Position numbers and translations under genes: made by a program | Part shown: in pieces, positions 1 to 10,400 of the stretch | How positions within the stretch are numbered: position 1 is the first letter of the stretch | Layout: every line of letters begins with the position of its first letter | Assembly (NCBI GenBank): GCA_037893225.1 | Contig: JAZGUH010000002.1 | Span: forward strand, 620,001 to 684,000 | Length of the DNA stretch: 64,000 nt | From: Hippasteria phrygiana | Taxonomy: Eukaryota > Echinodermata > Asteroidea > Valvatida > Goniasteridae | Direction: 5' to 3' | The notes under the pieces: generated by a model | What the model was told of the DNA's origin: nothing | The model's input: the letters and a program-made list of their open reading frames with translations, nothing else | The model's database searches: none

Positions 1-53
1 CATGCATGTCAAATTCCCTGGGGTATGGACTTGCTTTATTCATTCATAATTGC
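1..53 (+). repeat. Partial first unit (m180-m232)
   Basis: This is the 3' end of a unit cut by the window edge. It carries a185 (catgcatg context), an intact tatgg at m203-207 and the tttatt ending. That ending is shared by classes C1, C2, F1, F2, G, H1, K and Q. Because A1 follows, G or F2 is the likeliest class. Confidence 0.9.
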
Positions 54-72
54 ATGAAATATCAACCAAATG

Positions 73-124
73 CAGTAATTTTGACATGTATGGATAGCTT
101 AGATCTGGCGCTACATGTTGCAAT
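73..124. other. Near-invariant core of the unit, m20-m71 (example)
   Basis: This stretch holds AGATCT (m48-53) and two ACATGT hexamers (m31-36 and m60-65). Across all units read it varies only at m44 in class M and by one extra t at 63586-63590. Other parts of the unit carry most of the roughly 30 diagnostic sites. It could be a protein-binding segment, or simply an effect of recent homogenisation. Confidence 0.65.
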
Positions 125-170
125 CATCGGCGGCTTCCTAGAGTTAAAACTTGTGGAGAAAATTCAAACC
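95..170 (+). promoter_or_regulatory. Weak RNA polymerase III A-box/B-box-like pair (example, speculative)
   Basis: m42-52 (tagcttagatc) fits the A-box pattern TRGYNNARNNG at all but the last position. m109-117 (attcaaacc) fits GWTCRANNC at all but the first position, 67 bases downstream. A t-rich stretch follows at m125-137. Class M breaks the A-box-like part and D1 the B-box-like part. With one mismatch in each and no tRNA fold, this is only a weak hint of tRNA-derived ancestry or transcription. Confidence 0.15.
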
Positions 171-285
171 TCGCAATGTTTATTTTCTTTCGGGCCAACA
201 TCTGTGTGCATATTACCTTCTATTTATTGCTCCATGCCTGTCAAATTCCCTGGGGTATGGACTTGCTCTACTCATTAATAATTGC

Positions 286-517
286 ATGAAATATCAACCA
301 AATGCAGTAATTTTGACATGTATGGATAGCTTAGATCTGGCGCTACATGTTGCAATTATCGGCGGCTTCTTAGAGTTAAAACTTGTGGAGAAAATTCAAA
401 CCTCGCAATGTTTATTTTCTTTCCGGCCAACATCTGTGTACATGTTACCGTCTATTTATTGCTCCATGCATGTCAAATTCCCTGGGGTATGGACTTGCTT
501 TACTCATTCATAATTGC
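286..517 (+). repeat. Class B unit (example)
   Basis: Marks: g19, t72, t85, ttaaaa, c139, a155, g159 (tacatgtt), g165, a185 and c218 (tttact). It follows A1 or A2 wherever it occurs and is confined to roughly the first 22.5 kb. The g159 change makes a third ACATGT hexamer in the unit, besides those at m31-36 and m60-65. Confidence 0.92.
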
Positions 518-557
518 ATGAAATATCAACCAAATTCAGTAATTTTGACATGTATGG
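464..557. repeat. Imperfect 14-bp inverted repeat across a unit junction (example)
   Basis: m179-192 reads ccatgcatgtcaaa (464-477). m27-40 of the next unit reads tttgacatgtatgg (544-557), whose reverse complement is ccatacatgtcaaa, so 13 of 14 bases pair. The spacer is 66 bases, or 138 bases within one unit. The pair recurs in every unit with a185; units with c185 pair at 12 of 14. Short dyads of this kind can form hairpins or cruciforms, but formation here is inference. Confidence 0.85.
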
Positions 558-749
558 ATAGCTTAGATCTGGCGCTACATGTTGCAATTATCGGCGGCTT
601 CTTAGAGTTAAAACTTGTGGAGAAAATTCAAACCTCGCAATGTTTATTTTCTTTCCGGCCAACATCTGTGTACATGTTACCGTCTATTTATTGCTCCATG
701 CATGTCAAATTCCCTGGGGTATGGACTTGCTTTACTCATTCATAATTGC
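518..749 (+). repeat. Hybrid unit, C1 head and B body
   Basis: The unit has t19, the mark of C1, but t72, ttaaaa, g159 and c218 as in B. It lies between a normal B (286) and a normal C1 (750). The order B, C/B, C is what an unequal exchange adding one unit would give, with the switch between 537 and 588. A single g-to-t change at m19 of a B unit is the simpler alternative. Confidence 0.75.
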
Positions 750-981
750 ATGAAATATCAACCAAATTCAGTAATTTTGACATGTATGGATAGCTTAGAT
801 CTGGCGCTACATGTTGCAATCATCGGCGGCTTCTTAGAGATAACACTTGTGGAGAAAATTCAAACCTCGCAATGTTTATTTTCTTTCCGGCCAACATCTG
901 TGTACATATTACCGTCTATTTATTGCTCCATGCATGTCAAATTCCCTGGGGTATGGACTTGCTTTATTCATTCATAATTGC
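750..981 (+). repeat. Class C1 unit (example)
   Basis: Marks: t19, c72, c75, t85, a91 and c95 (gagataacac), c139, a155, a159, g165, a185 and the tttatt ending. It is the third member of the 6-mer. C2 of the right half differs by t72. Confidence 0.92.
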
Positions 982-1213
982 ATGAAATATCAACCAAATG
1001 CAGTAATTTTGACATGTATGGATAGCTTAGATCTGGCGCTACATGTTGCAATCATCGGCGGCTTCCTAGAGTTAAAACTTGTGGAGAAAAGTCAAACCTC
1101 GCAATGTTTATTTTCTTTCCGGCCAACATCTGTGTGCATATTACCGTATATTTATTGCTCCATGCCTGTCAAATTCCCTGGGGTATGGACTTGCTTTACT
1201 CATTCATAATTGC
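982..1213 (+). repeat. Class D1 unit (example)
   Basis: Marks: g19, c72, c75, c85, ttaaaa, g110 (aaaagtc), c139, g155, g165, c185 and tttact. D1 differs from the commoner D2 only by g110. It recurs at 3301, 7474 and 12575, always followed by E1 and F1, so the g110 mark and the F1 mark travel together. This copy has a private C-to-A change at 1148. Confidence 0.9.
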
Positions 1214-1444
1214 ATGAAATATCAACCAAATTCAGTAATTTTGACATGTATGGATAGCTTAGATCTGGCGCTACATGTTGCAATCATCGGCGGCTTCTTA
1301 GAGTTAACACTTGTGGAGAAAATTCAAACCTCGCAATGTTTATTTTCTTCCTTGCCACCATCTGTGTGCATATTACCTTCTATTTATTGCTCCATGCCTG
1401 TCAAATTCCCTGGGGTATGACTTGCTTTACTCATTCATAATTGC
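1214..1444 (+). repeat. Class E1 unit, 231 bp (example)
   Basis: Marks: t19, c72, c75, t85, c95 (ttaaca), four clustered changes (c137, t139, t140, c145), g155, t165, c185, loss of one g at m206-207 (tatgac instead of tatggac), and tttact. E1 is the main source of the one-base-short units. The cluster removes the CCGG present in most other classes. Confidence 0.93.
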
Positions 1445-1676
1445 ATGAAATATCAACCAAATACAGTAATTTTGACATGTATGGATAGCTTAGATCTGGC
1501 GCTACATGTTGCAATTATCAACGGCTTCTTAGAGTTAACACTTGTGGAGAAAATTCAAACCTCGCAATGTTTATTTTCTTTCCGGCCAACATCTGTGTAC
1601 ATATTACCGTCTATTTATTGCTCCATGCATGTCAAATTCCCTGGGGTATGGACTTGCTTTATTCATTCATAATTGC
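1445..1676 (+). repeat. Class F1 unit (example)
   Basis: Marks: a19, t72, aa at m76-77 (atcaacgg), t85, ttaaca, c139, a155, a159, g165, a185 and tttatt. F1 follows D1-E1 strings in the left third (1445, 3764, 7937, 13038). F2 has the usual gg at m76-77. Confidence 0.92.
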
Positions 1677-1908
1677 ATGAAATATCAACCAAATGCAGTA
1701 ATTTTGACATGTATGGATAGCTTAGATCTGGCGCTACATGTTGCAATTATCGGCGGCTTCTTAGAGTTAAAACTTGTGGAGAAAATTCAAACCTCGCAAT
1801 GTTTATTTTCTTTCCGGCCAACATCTGTGTACATATTACCGTCTATTTATTGCTCCATGCATGTCAAATTCCCTGGGGTATGGACTTGCTTTATTCATTC
1901 ATAATTGC
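1677..1908 (+). repeat. Class G unit (example, reference type)
   Basis: Marks: g19, t72, c75, t85, ttaaaa, c139, a155, a159, g165, a185 and tttatt. I use it as the reference against which other classes are described. It always follows F1 or F2. Confidence 0.92.
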
Positions 1909-2372
1909 ATGAAATATCAACCAAATGCAGTAATTTTGACATGTATGGATAGCTTAGATCTGGCGCTACATGTTGCAATCATCGGCGGCTTCCTAGAGTT
2001 AAAACTTGTGGAGAAAATTCAAACCTCGCAATGTTTATTTTCTTTCGGGCCAACATCTGTGTGCATATTACCTTCTATTTATTGCTCCATGCCTGTCAAA
2101 TTCCCTGGGGTATGGACTTGCTCTACTCATTAATAATTGCATGAAATATCAACCAAATGCAGTAATTTTGACATGTATGGATAGCTTAGATCTGGCGCTA
2201 CATGTTGCAATTATCGGCGGCTTCTTAGAGTTAAAACTTGTGGAGAAAATTCAAACCTCGCAATGTTTATTTTCTTTCCGGCCAACATCTGTGTACATGT
2301 TACCGTCTATTTATTGCTCCATGCATGTCAAATTCCCTGGGGTATGGACTTGCTTTACTCATTCATAATTGC

Positions 2373-2604
2373 ATGAAATATCAACCAAATTCAGTAATTT
2401 TGACATGTATGGATAGCTTAGATCTGGCGCTACATGTTGCAATCATCGGCGGCTTCTTAGAGTTAACACTTGTGGAGAAAATTCAAACCTCGCAATGTTT
2501 ATTTTCTTCCTTGCCACCATCTGTGTGCATATTACCTTCTATTTATTGCTCCATGCCTGTCAAATTCCCTGGGGTATGGACTTGCTTTATTCATTCATAA
2601 TTGC
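2373..2604 (+). repeat. Hybrid unit, E1 head and C/F/G-type tail, 232 bp
   Basis: The unit carries the full E1 signature up to c185, including the m137-m145 cluster, but has the intact tatgg and the tttatt ending. The switch lies between 2558 and 2579. It is followed by A2, as expected if the tail came from a G- or F-type unit. Confidence 0.8.
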
Positions 2605-2836
2605 ATGAAATATCAACCAAATGCAGTAATTTTGACATGTATGGATAGCTTAGATCTGGCGCTACATGTTGCAATCATCGGCGGCTTCCTAGAGTTAAAA
2701 CTTGTGGAGAAAATTCAAACCTCGCAATGTTTATTTTCTTTCCGGCCAACATCTGTGTGCATATTACCTTCTATTTATTGCTCCATGCCTGTCAAATTCC
2801 CTGGGGTATGGACTTGCTCTACTCATTAATAATTGC
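2605..2836 (+). repeat. Class A2 unit (example)
   Basis: A2 is identical to A1 except for c139 (ccgg). It appears once here and then only in the right half, where it closes the L-M-N-A2 string (36915, 43865, 53831, 61013). Confidence 0.88.
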
Positions 2837-4691
2837 ATGAAATATCAACCAAATGCAGTAATTTTGACATGTATGGATAGCTTAGATCTGGCGCTACATG
2901 TTGCAATTATCGGCGGCTTCTTAGAGTTAAAACTTGTGGAGAAAATTCAAACCTCGCAATGTTTATTTTCTTTCCGGCCAACATCTGTGTACATGTTACC
3001 GTCTATTTATTGCTCCATGCATGTCAAATTCCCTGGGGTATGGACTTGCTTTACTCATTCATAATTGCATGAAATATCAACCAAATTCAGTAATTTTGAC
3101 ATGTATGGATAGCTTAGATCTGGCGCTACATGTTGCAATCATCGGCGGCTTCTTAGAGATAACACTTGTGGAGAAAATTCAAACCTCGCAATGTTTATTT
3201 TCTTTCCGGCCAACATCTGTGTACATATTACCGTCTATTTATTGCTCCATGCATGTCAAATTCCCTGGGGTATGGACTTGCTTTATTCATTCATAATTGC
3301 ATGAAATATCAACCAAATGCAGTAATTTTGACATGTATGGATAGCTTAGATCTGGCGCTACATGTTGCAATCATCGGCGGCTTCCTAGAGTTAAAACTTG
3401 TGGAGAAAAGTCAAACCTCGCAATGTTTATTTTCTTTCCGGCCAACATCTGTGTGCATATTACCGTCTATTTATTGCTCCATGCCTGTCAAATTCCCTGG
3501 GGTATGGACTTGCTTTACTCATTCATAATTGCATGAAATATCAACCAAATTCAGTAATTTTGACATGTATGGATAGCTTAGATCTGGCGCTACATGTTGC
3601 AATCATCGGCGGCTTCTTAGAGTTAACACTTGTGGAGAAAATTCAAACCTCGCAATGTTTATTTTCTTCCTTGCCACCATCTGTGTGCATATTACCTTCT
3701 ATTTATTGCTCCATGCCTGTCAAATTCCCTGGGGTATGACTTGCTTTACTCATTCATAATTGCATGAAATATCAACCAAATACAGTAATTTTGACATGTA
3801 TGGATAGCTTAGATCTGGCGCTACATGTTGCAATTATCAACGGCTTCTTAGAGTTAACACTTGTGGAGAAAATTCAAACCTCGCAATGTTTATTTTCTTT
3901 CCGGCCAACATCTGTGTACATATTACCGTCTATTTATTGCTCCATGCATGTCAAATTCCCTGGGGTATGGACTTGCTTTATTCATTCATAATTGCATGAA
4001 ATATCAACCAAATGCAGTAATTTTGACATGTATGGATAGCTTAGATCTGGCGCTACATGTTGCAATCATCGGCGGCTTCCTAGAGTTAAAACTTGTGGAG
4101 AAAATTCAAACCTCGCAATGTTTATTTTCTTTCGGGCCAACATCTGTGTGCATATTACCTTCTATTTATTGCTCCATGCCTGTCAAATTCCCTGGGGTAT
4201 GGACTTGCTCTACTCATTAATAATTGCATGAAATATCAACCAAATGCAGTAATTTTGACATGTATGGATAGCTTAGATCTGGCGCTACATGTTGCAATTA
4301 TCGGCGGCTTCTTAGAGTTAAAACTTGTGGAGAAAATTCAAACCTCGCAATGTTTATTTTCTTTCCGGCCAACATCTGTGTACATGTTACCGTCTATTTA
4401 TTGCTCCATGCATGTCAAATTCCCTGGGGTATGGACTTGCTTTACTCATTCATAATTGCATGAAATATCAACCAAATTCAGTAATTTTGACATGTATGGA
4501 TAGCTTAGATCTGGCGCTACATGTTGCAATCATCGGCGGCTTCTTAGAGATAACACTTGTGGAGAAAATTCAAACCTCGCAATGTTTATTTTCTTTCCGG
4601 CCAACATCTGTGTACATATTACCGTCTATTTATTGCTCCATGCATGTCAAATTCCCTGGGGTATGGACTTGCTTTATTCATTCATAATTGC

Positions 4692-4923
4692 ATGAAATAT
4701 CAACCAAATGCAGTAATTTTGACATGTATGGATAGCTTAGATCTGGCGCTACATGTTGCAATCATCGGCGGCTTCCTAGAGTTAAAACTTGTGGAGAAAA
4801 TTCAAACCTCGCAATGTTTATTTTCTTTCCGGCCAACATCTGTGTGCATATTACCGTCTATTTATTGCTCCATGCCTGTCAAATTCCCTGGGGTATGGAC
4901 TTGCTTTACTCATTCATAATTGC
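4692..4923 (+). repeat. Class D2 unit (example)
   Basis: Marks: g19, c72, c75, c85, ttaaaa, t110, c139, g155, g165, c185 and tttact. It is the fourth member of the 6-mer and the ninth member of the 10-mer, so it is shared by both HOR families. Confidence 0.92.
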
Positions 4924-5154
4924 ATGAAATATCAACCAAATTCAGTAATTTTGACATGTATGGATAGCTTAGATCTGGCGCTACATGTTGCAATCATCGG
5001 CGGCTTCTTAGAGTTAACACTTGTGGAGAAAATTCAAACCTCGCAATGTTTATTTTCTTCCTTGCCACCATCTGTGTGCATATTACCTTCTATTTATTGC
5101 TCCATGCCTGTCAAATTCCCTGGGGTATGACTTGCTTTACTCATTCATAATTGC

Positions 5155-5386
5155 ATGAAATATCAACCAAATACAGTAATTTTGACATGTATGGATAGCT
5201 TAGATCTGGCGCTACATGTTGCAATTATCGGCGGCTTCTTAGAGTTAACACTTGTGGAGAAAATTCAAACCTCGCAATGTTTATTTTCTTTCCGGCCAAC
5301 ATCTGTGTACATATTACCGTCTATTTATTGCTCCATGCATGTCAAATTCCCTGGGGTATGGACTTGCTTTATTCATTCATAATTGC
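5155..5386 (+). repeat. Class F2 unit (example)
   Basis: Marks as F1 but with gg at m76-77. F2 is the last member of the 6-mer and the first member of the 10-mer. It follows E1 in nearly every occurrence. Confidence 0.92.
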
Positions 5387-7009
5387 ATGAAATATCAACC
5401 AAATGCAGTAATTTTGACATGTATGGATAGCTTAGATCTGGCGCTACATGTTGCAATCATCGGCGGCTTCCTAGAGTTAAAACTTGTGGAGAAAATTCAA
5501 ACCTCGCAATGTTTATTTTCTTTCGGGCCAACATCTGTGTGCATATTACCTTCTATTTATTGCTCCATGCCTGTCAAATTCCCTGGGGTATGGACTTGCT
5601 CTACTCATTAATAATTGCATGAAATATCAACCAAATGCAGTAATTTTGACATGTATGGATAGCTTAGATCTGGCGCTACATGTTGCAATTATCGGCGGCT
5701 TCTTAGAGTTAAAACTTGTGGAGAAAATTCAAACCTCGCAATGTTTATTTTCTTTCCGGCCAACATCTGTGTACATGTTACCGTCTATTTATTGCTCCAT
5801 GCATGTCAAATTCCCTGGGGTATGGACTTGCTTTACTCATTCATAATTGCATGAAATATCAACCAAATTCAGTAATTTTGACATGTATGGATAGCTTAGA
5901 TCTGGCGCTACATGTTGCAATCATCGGCGGCTTCTTAGAGATAACACTTGTGGAGAAAATTCAAACCTCGCAATGTTTATTTTCTTTCCGGCCAACATCT
6001 GTGTACATATTACCGTCTATTTATTGCTCCATGCATGTCAAATTCCCTGGGGTATGGACTTGCTTTATTCATTCATAATTGCATGAAATATCAACCAAAT
6101 GCAGTAATTTTGACATGTATGGATAGCTTAGATCTGGCGCTACATGTTGCAATCATCGGCGGCTTCCTAGAGTTAAAACTTGTGGAGAAAATTCAAACCT
6201 CGCAATGTTTATTTTCTTTCCGGCCAACATCTGTGTGCATATTACCGTCTATTTATTGCTCCATGCCTGTCAAATTCCCTGGGGTATGGACTTGCTTTAC
6301 TCATTCATAATTGCATGAAATATCAACCAAATTCAGTAATTTTGACATGTATGGATAGCTTAGATCTGGCGCTACATGTTGCAATCATCGGCGGCTTCTT
6401 AGAGTTAACACTTGTGGAGAAAATTCAAACCTCGCAATGTTTATTTTCTTCCTTGCCACCATCTGTGTGCATATTACCTTCTATTTATTGCTCCATGCCT
6501 GTCAAATTCCCTGGGGTATGACTTGCTTTACTCATTCATAATTGCATGAAATATCAACCAAATACAGTAATTTTGACATGTATGGATAGCTTAGATCTGG
6601 CGCTACATGTTGCAATTATCGGCGGCTTCTTAGAGTTAACACTTGTGGAGAAAATTCAAACCTCGCAATGTTTATTTTCTTTCCGGCCAACATCTGTGTA
6701 CATATTACCGTCTATTTATTGCTCCATGCATGTCAAATTCCCTGGGGTATGGACTTGCTTTATTCATTCATAATTGCATGAAATATCAACCAAATGCAGT
6801 AATTTTGACATGTATGGATAGCTTAGATCTGGCGCTACATGTTGCAATTATCGGCGGCTTCTTAGAGTTAAAACTTGTGGAGAAAATTCAAACCTCGCAA
6901 TGTTTATTTTCTTTCCGGCCAACATCTGTGTACATATTACCGTCTATTTATTGCTCCATGCATGTCAAATTCCCTGGGGTATGGACTTGCTTTATTCATT
7001 CATAATTGC

Positions 7010-7241
7010 ATGAAATATCAACCAAATGCAGTAATTTTGACATGTATGGATAGCTTAGATCTGGCGCTACATGTTGCAATCATTGGCGGCTTCCTAGAGT
7101 TAAAACTTGTCGAGAAAATTCAAACCTCGCAATGTTTATTTTCTTTCCGGCCAACATCTGTGTGCATATTACCTTCTATTTATTGCTCCATGCCTGTCAA
7201 ATTCCCTGGGGTATGGACTTGCTCTACTCATTAATAATTGC
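7010..7241 (+). repeat. Class A3 unit (example)
   Basis: Marks: g19, c72, t75 (cattgg), c85, ttaaaa, c102 (gtcgag), c139, g155, t165, c185 and the ctctac...ttaataatt ending. It follows G and precedes an H unit. The c102 mark is unique to this class. It becomes common after 23 kb as the third member of the 10-mer. Confidence 0.92.
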
Positions 7242-7473
7242 ATGAAATATCAACCAAATACAGTAATTTTGACATGTATGGATAGCTTAGATCTGGCGCT
7301 ACATGTTGCAATTATCGGCGGCTTCTTAGAGTTAAAACTTGTGGAGAAAATTCAAACCTCGCAATGTTTATTTTCTTTCCGGCCAACATCTGTGTGCATA
7401 TTACCGTCTATTTATTGCTCCATGCATGTCAAATTCCCTGGGGTATGGACTTGCTTTATTCATTCATAATTGC
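7242..7473 (+). repeat. Class H1 unit (example)
   Basis: Marks: a19, t72, c75, t85, ttaaaa, c139, g155, g165, a185 and tttatt. It follows A3 and is followed by D1 (here and at 12343). H2 of the right half has c185 instead. Confidence 0.88.
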
Positions 7474-10400
7474 ATGAAATATCAACCAAATGCAGTAATT
7501 TTGACATGTATGGATAGCTTAGATCTGGCGCTACATGTTGCAATCATCGGCGGCTTCCTAGAGTTAAAACTTGTGGAGAAAAGTCAAACCTCGCAATGTT
7601 TATTTTCTTTCCGGCCAACATCTGTGTGCATATTACCGTCTATTTATTGCTCCATGCCTGTCAAATTCCCTGGGGTATGGACTTGCTTTACTCATTCATA
7701 ATTGCATGAAATATCAACCAAATTCAGTAATTTTGACATGTATGGATAGCTTAGATCTGGCGCTACATGTTGCAATCATCGGCGGCTTCTTAGAGTTAAC
7801 ACTTGTGGAGAAAATTCAAACCTCGCAATGTTTATTTTCTTCCTTGCCACCATCTGTGTGCATATTACCTTCTATTTATTGCTCCATGCCTGTCAAATTC
7901 CCTGGGGTATGACTTGCTTTACTCATTCATAATTGCATGAAATATCAACCAAATACAGTAATTTTGACATGTATGGATAGCTTAGATCTGGCGCTACATG
8001 TTGCAATTATCAACGGCTTCTTAGAGTTAACACTTGTGGAGAAAATTCAAACCTCGCAATGTTTATTTTCTTTCCGGCCAACATCTGTGTACATATTACC
8101 GTCTATTTATTGCTCCATGCATGTCAAATTCCCTGGGGTATGGACTTGCTTTATTCATTCATAATTGCATGAAATATCAACCAAATGCAGTAATTTTGAC
8201 ATGTATGGATAGCTTAGATCTGGCGCTACATGTTGCAATTATCGGCGGCTTCTTAGAGTTAAAACTTGTGGAGAAAATTCAAACCTCGCAATGTTTATTT
8301 TCTTTCCGGCCAACATCTGTGTACATATTACCGTCTATTTATTGCTCCATGCATGTCAAATTCCCTGGGGTATGGACTTGCTTTATTCATTCATAATTGC
8401 ATGAAATATCAACCAAATGCAGTAATTTTGACATGTATGGATAGCTTAGATCTGGCGCTACATGTTGCAATCATCGGCGGCTTCCTAGAGTTAAAACTTG
8501 TGGAGAAAATTCAAACCTCGCAATGTTTATTTTCTTTCGGGCCAACATCTGTGTGCATATTACCTTCTATTTATTGCTCCATGCCTGTCAAATTCCCTGG
8601 GGTATGGACTTGCTCTACTCATTAATAATTGCATGAAATATCAACCAAATGCAGTAATTTTGACATGTATGGATAGCTTAGATCTGGCGCTACATGTTGC
8701 AATTATCGGCGGCTTCTTAGAGTTAAAACTTGTGGAGAAAATTCAAACCTCGCAATGTTTATTTTCTTTCCGGCCAACATCTGTGTACATGTTACCGTCT
8801 ATTTATTGCTCCATGCATGTCAAATTCCCTGGGGTATGGACTTGCTTTACTCATTCATAATTGCATGAAATATCAACCAAATTCAGTAATTTTGACATGT
8901 ATGGATAGCTTAGATCTGGCGCTACATGTTGCAATCATCGGCGGCTTCTTAGAGATAACACTTGTGGAGAAAATTCAAACCTCGCAATGTTTATTTTCTT
9001 TCCGGCCAACATCTGTGTACATATTACCGTCTATTTATTGCTCCATGCATGTCAAATTCCCTGGGGTATGGACTTGCTTTATTCATTCATAATTGCATGA
9101 AATATCAACCAAATGCAGTAATTTTGACATGTATGGATAGCTTAGATCTGGCGCTACATGTTGCAATCATCGGCGGCTTCCTAGAGTTAAAACTTGTGGA
9201 GAAAATTCAAACCTCGCAATGTTTATTTTCTTTCCGGCCAACATCTGTGTGCATATTACCGTCTATTTATTGCTCCATGCCTGTCAAATTCCCTGGGGTA
9301 TGGACTTGCTTTACTCATTCATAATTGCATGAAATATCAACCAAATTCAGTAATTTTGACATGTATGGATAGCTTAGATCTGGCGCTACATGTTGCAATC
9401 ATCGGCGGCTTCTTAGAGTTAACACTTGTGGAGAAAATTCAAACCTCGCAATGTTTATTTTCTTCCTTGCCACCATCTGTGTGCATATTACCTTCTATTT
9501 ATTGCTCCATGCCTGTCAAATTCCCTGGGGTATGACTTGCTTTACTCATTCATAATTGCATGAAATATCAACCAAATACAGTAATTTTGACATGTATGGA
9601 TAGCTTAGATCTGGCGCTACATGTTGCAATTATCGGCGGCTTCTTAGAGTTAACACTTGTGGAGAAAATTCAAACCTCGCAATGTTTATTTTCTTTCCGG
9701 CCAACATCTGTGTACATATTACCGTCTATTTATTGCTCCATGCATGTCAAATTCCCTGGGGTATGGACTTGCTTTATTCATTCATAATTGCATGAAATAT
9801 CAACCAAATGCAGTAATTTTGACATGTATGGATAGCTTAGATCTGGCGCTACATGTTGCAATCATCGGCGGCTTCCTAGAGTTAAAACTTGTGGAGAAAA
9901 TTCAAACCTCGCAATGTTTATTTTCTTTCGGGCCAACATCTGTGTGCATATTACCTTCTATTTATTGCTCCATGCCTGTCAAATTCCCTGGGGTATGGAC
10001 TTGCTCTACTCATTAATAATTGCATGAAATATCAACCAAATGCAGTAATTTTGACATGTATGGATAGCTTAGATCTGGCGCTACATGTTGCAATTATCGG
10101 CGGCTTCTTAGAGTTAAAACTTGTGGAGAAAATTCAAACCTCGCAATGTTTATTTTCTTTCCGGCCAACATCTGTGTACATGTTACCGTCTATTTATTGC
10201 TCCATGCATGTCAAATTCCCTGGGGTATGGACTTGCTTTACTCATTCATAATTGCATGAAATATCAACCAAATTCAGTAATTTTGACATGTATGGATAGC
10301 TTAGATCTGGCGCTACATGTTGCAATCATCGGCGGCTTCTTAGAGATAACACTTGTGGAGAAAATTCAAACCTCGCAATGTTTATTTTCTTTCCGGCCAA

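Larger units (their letters stand above)
54..285 (+). repeat. Class A1 unit (example)
   Basis: Marks: g19, c72, c75, c85, a95 (ttaaaa), g139 (cggg in place of ccgg), g155, t165, c185, and the ctctac...ttaataatt ending (c215, c218, a224). The a224 change creates an earlier TAA. A1 opens the 6-mer HOR of the left third of the window and is absent from the right half, where A2 and A3 replace it. Confidence 0.92.
54..3995 (+). repeat. Irregular mixed-order block
   Basis: Order: A1 B C/B C1 D1 E1 F1 G A1 B E-hybrid A2 B C1 D1 E1 F1. No single HOR period covers it. Strings B-C1-D1-E1-F1 recur 10 units (2,319 bp) apart, for example D1 at 982 and 3301. Two hybrid units (518 and 2373) indicate local rearrangement. 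Confidence 0.82.
3996..6777 (+). repeat. Two copies of the 6-unit HOR A1-B-C1-D2-E1-F2
   Basis: 3996-5386 and 5387-6777 are consecutive copies of 1,391 bp (five 232-bp units and one 231-bp E1). All diagnostic sites agree between the two copies. This is the basic higher-order repeat of the left third of the window. Confidence 0.9.

Noticed and set aside
84..118. Symmetric palindrome of the two ACATGT hexamers around AGATCT
   Set aside because: The gaps on the two sides differ (11 and 6 bases) and the flanks do not pair, so there is no extended dyad centred on AGATCT.
186..202. CENP-B box around the CGGG of class A1
   Set aside because: The CGGG lacks the required TTCG and A at the proper upstream spacing. 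No other class comes closer.
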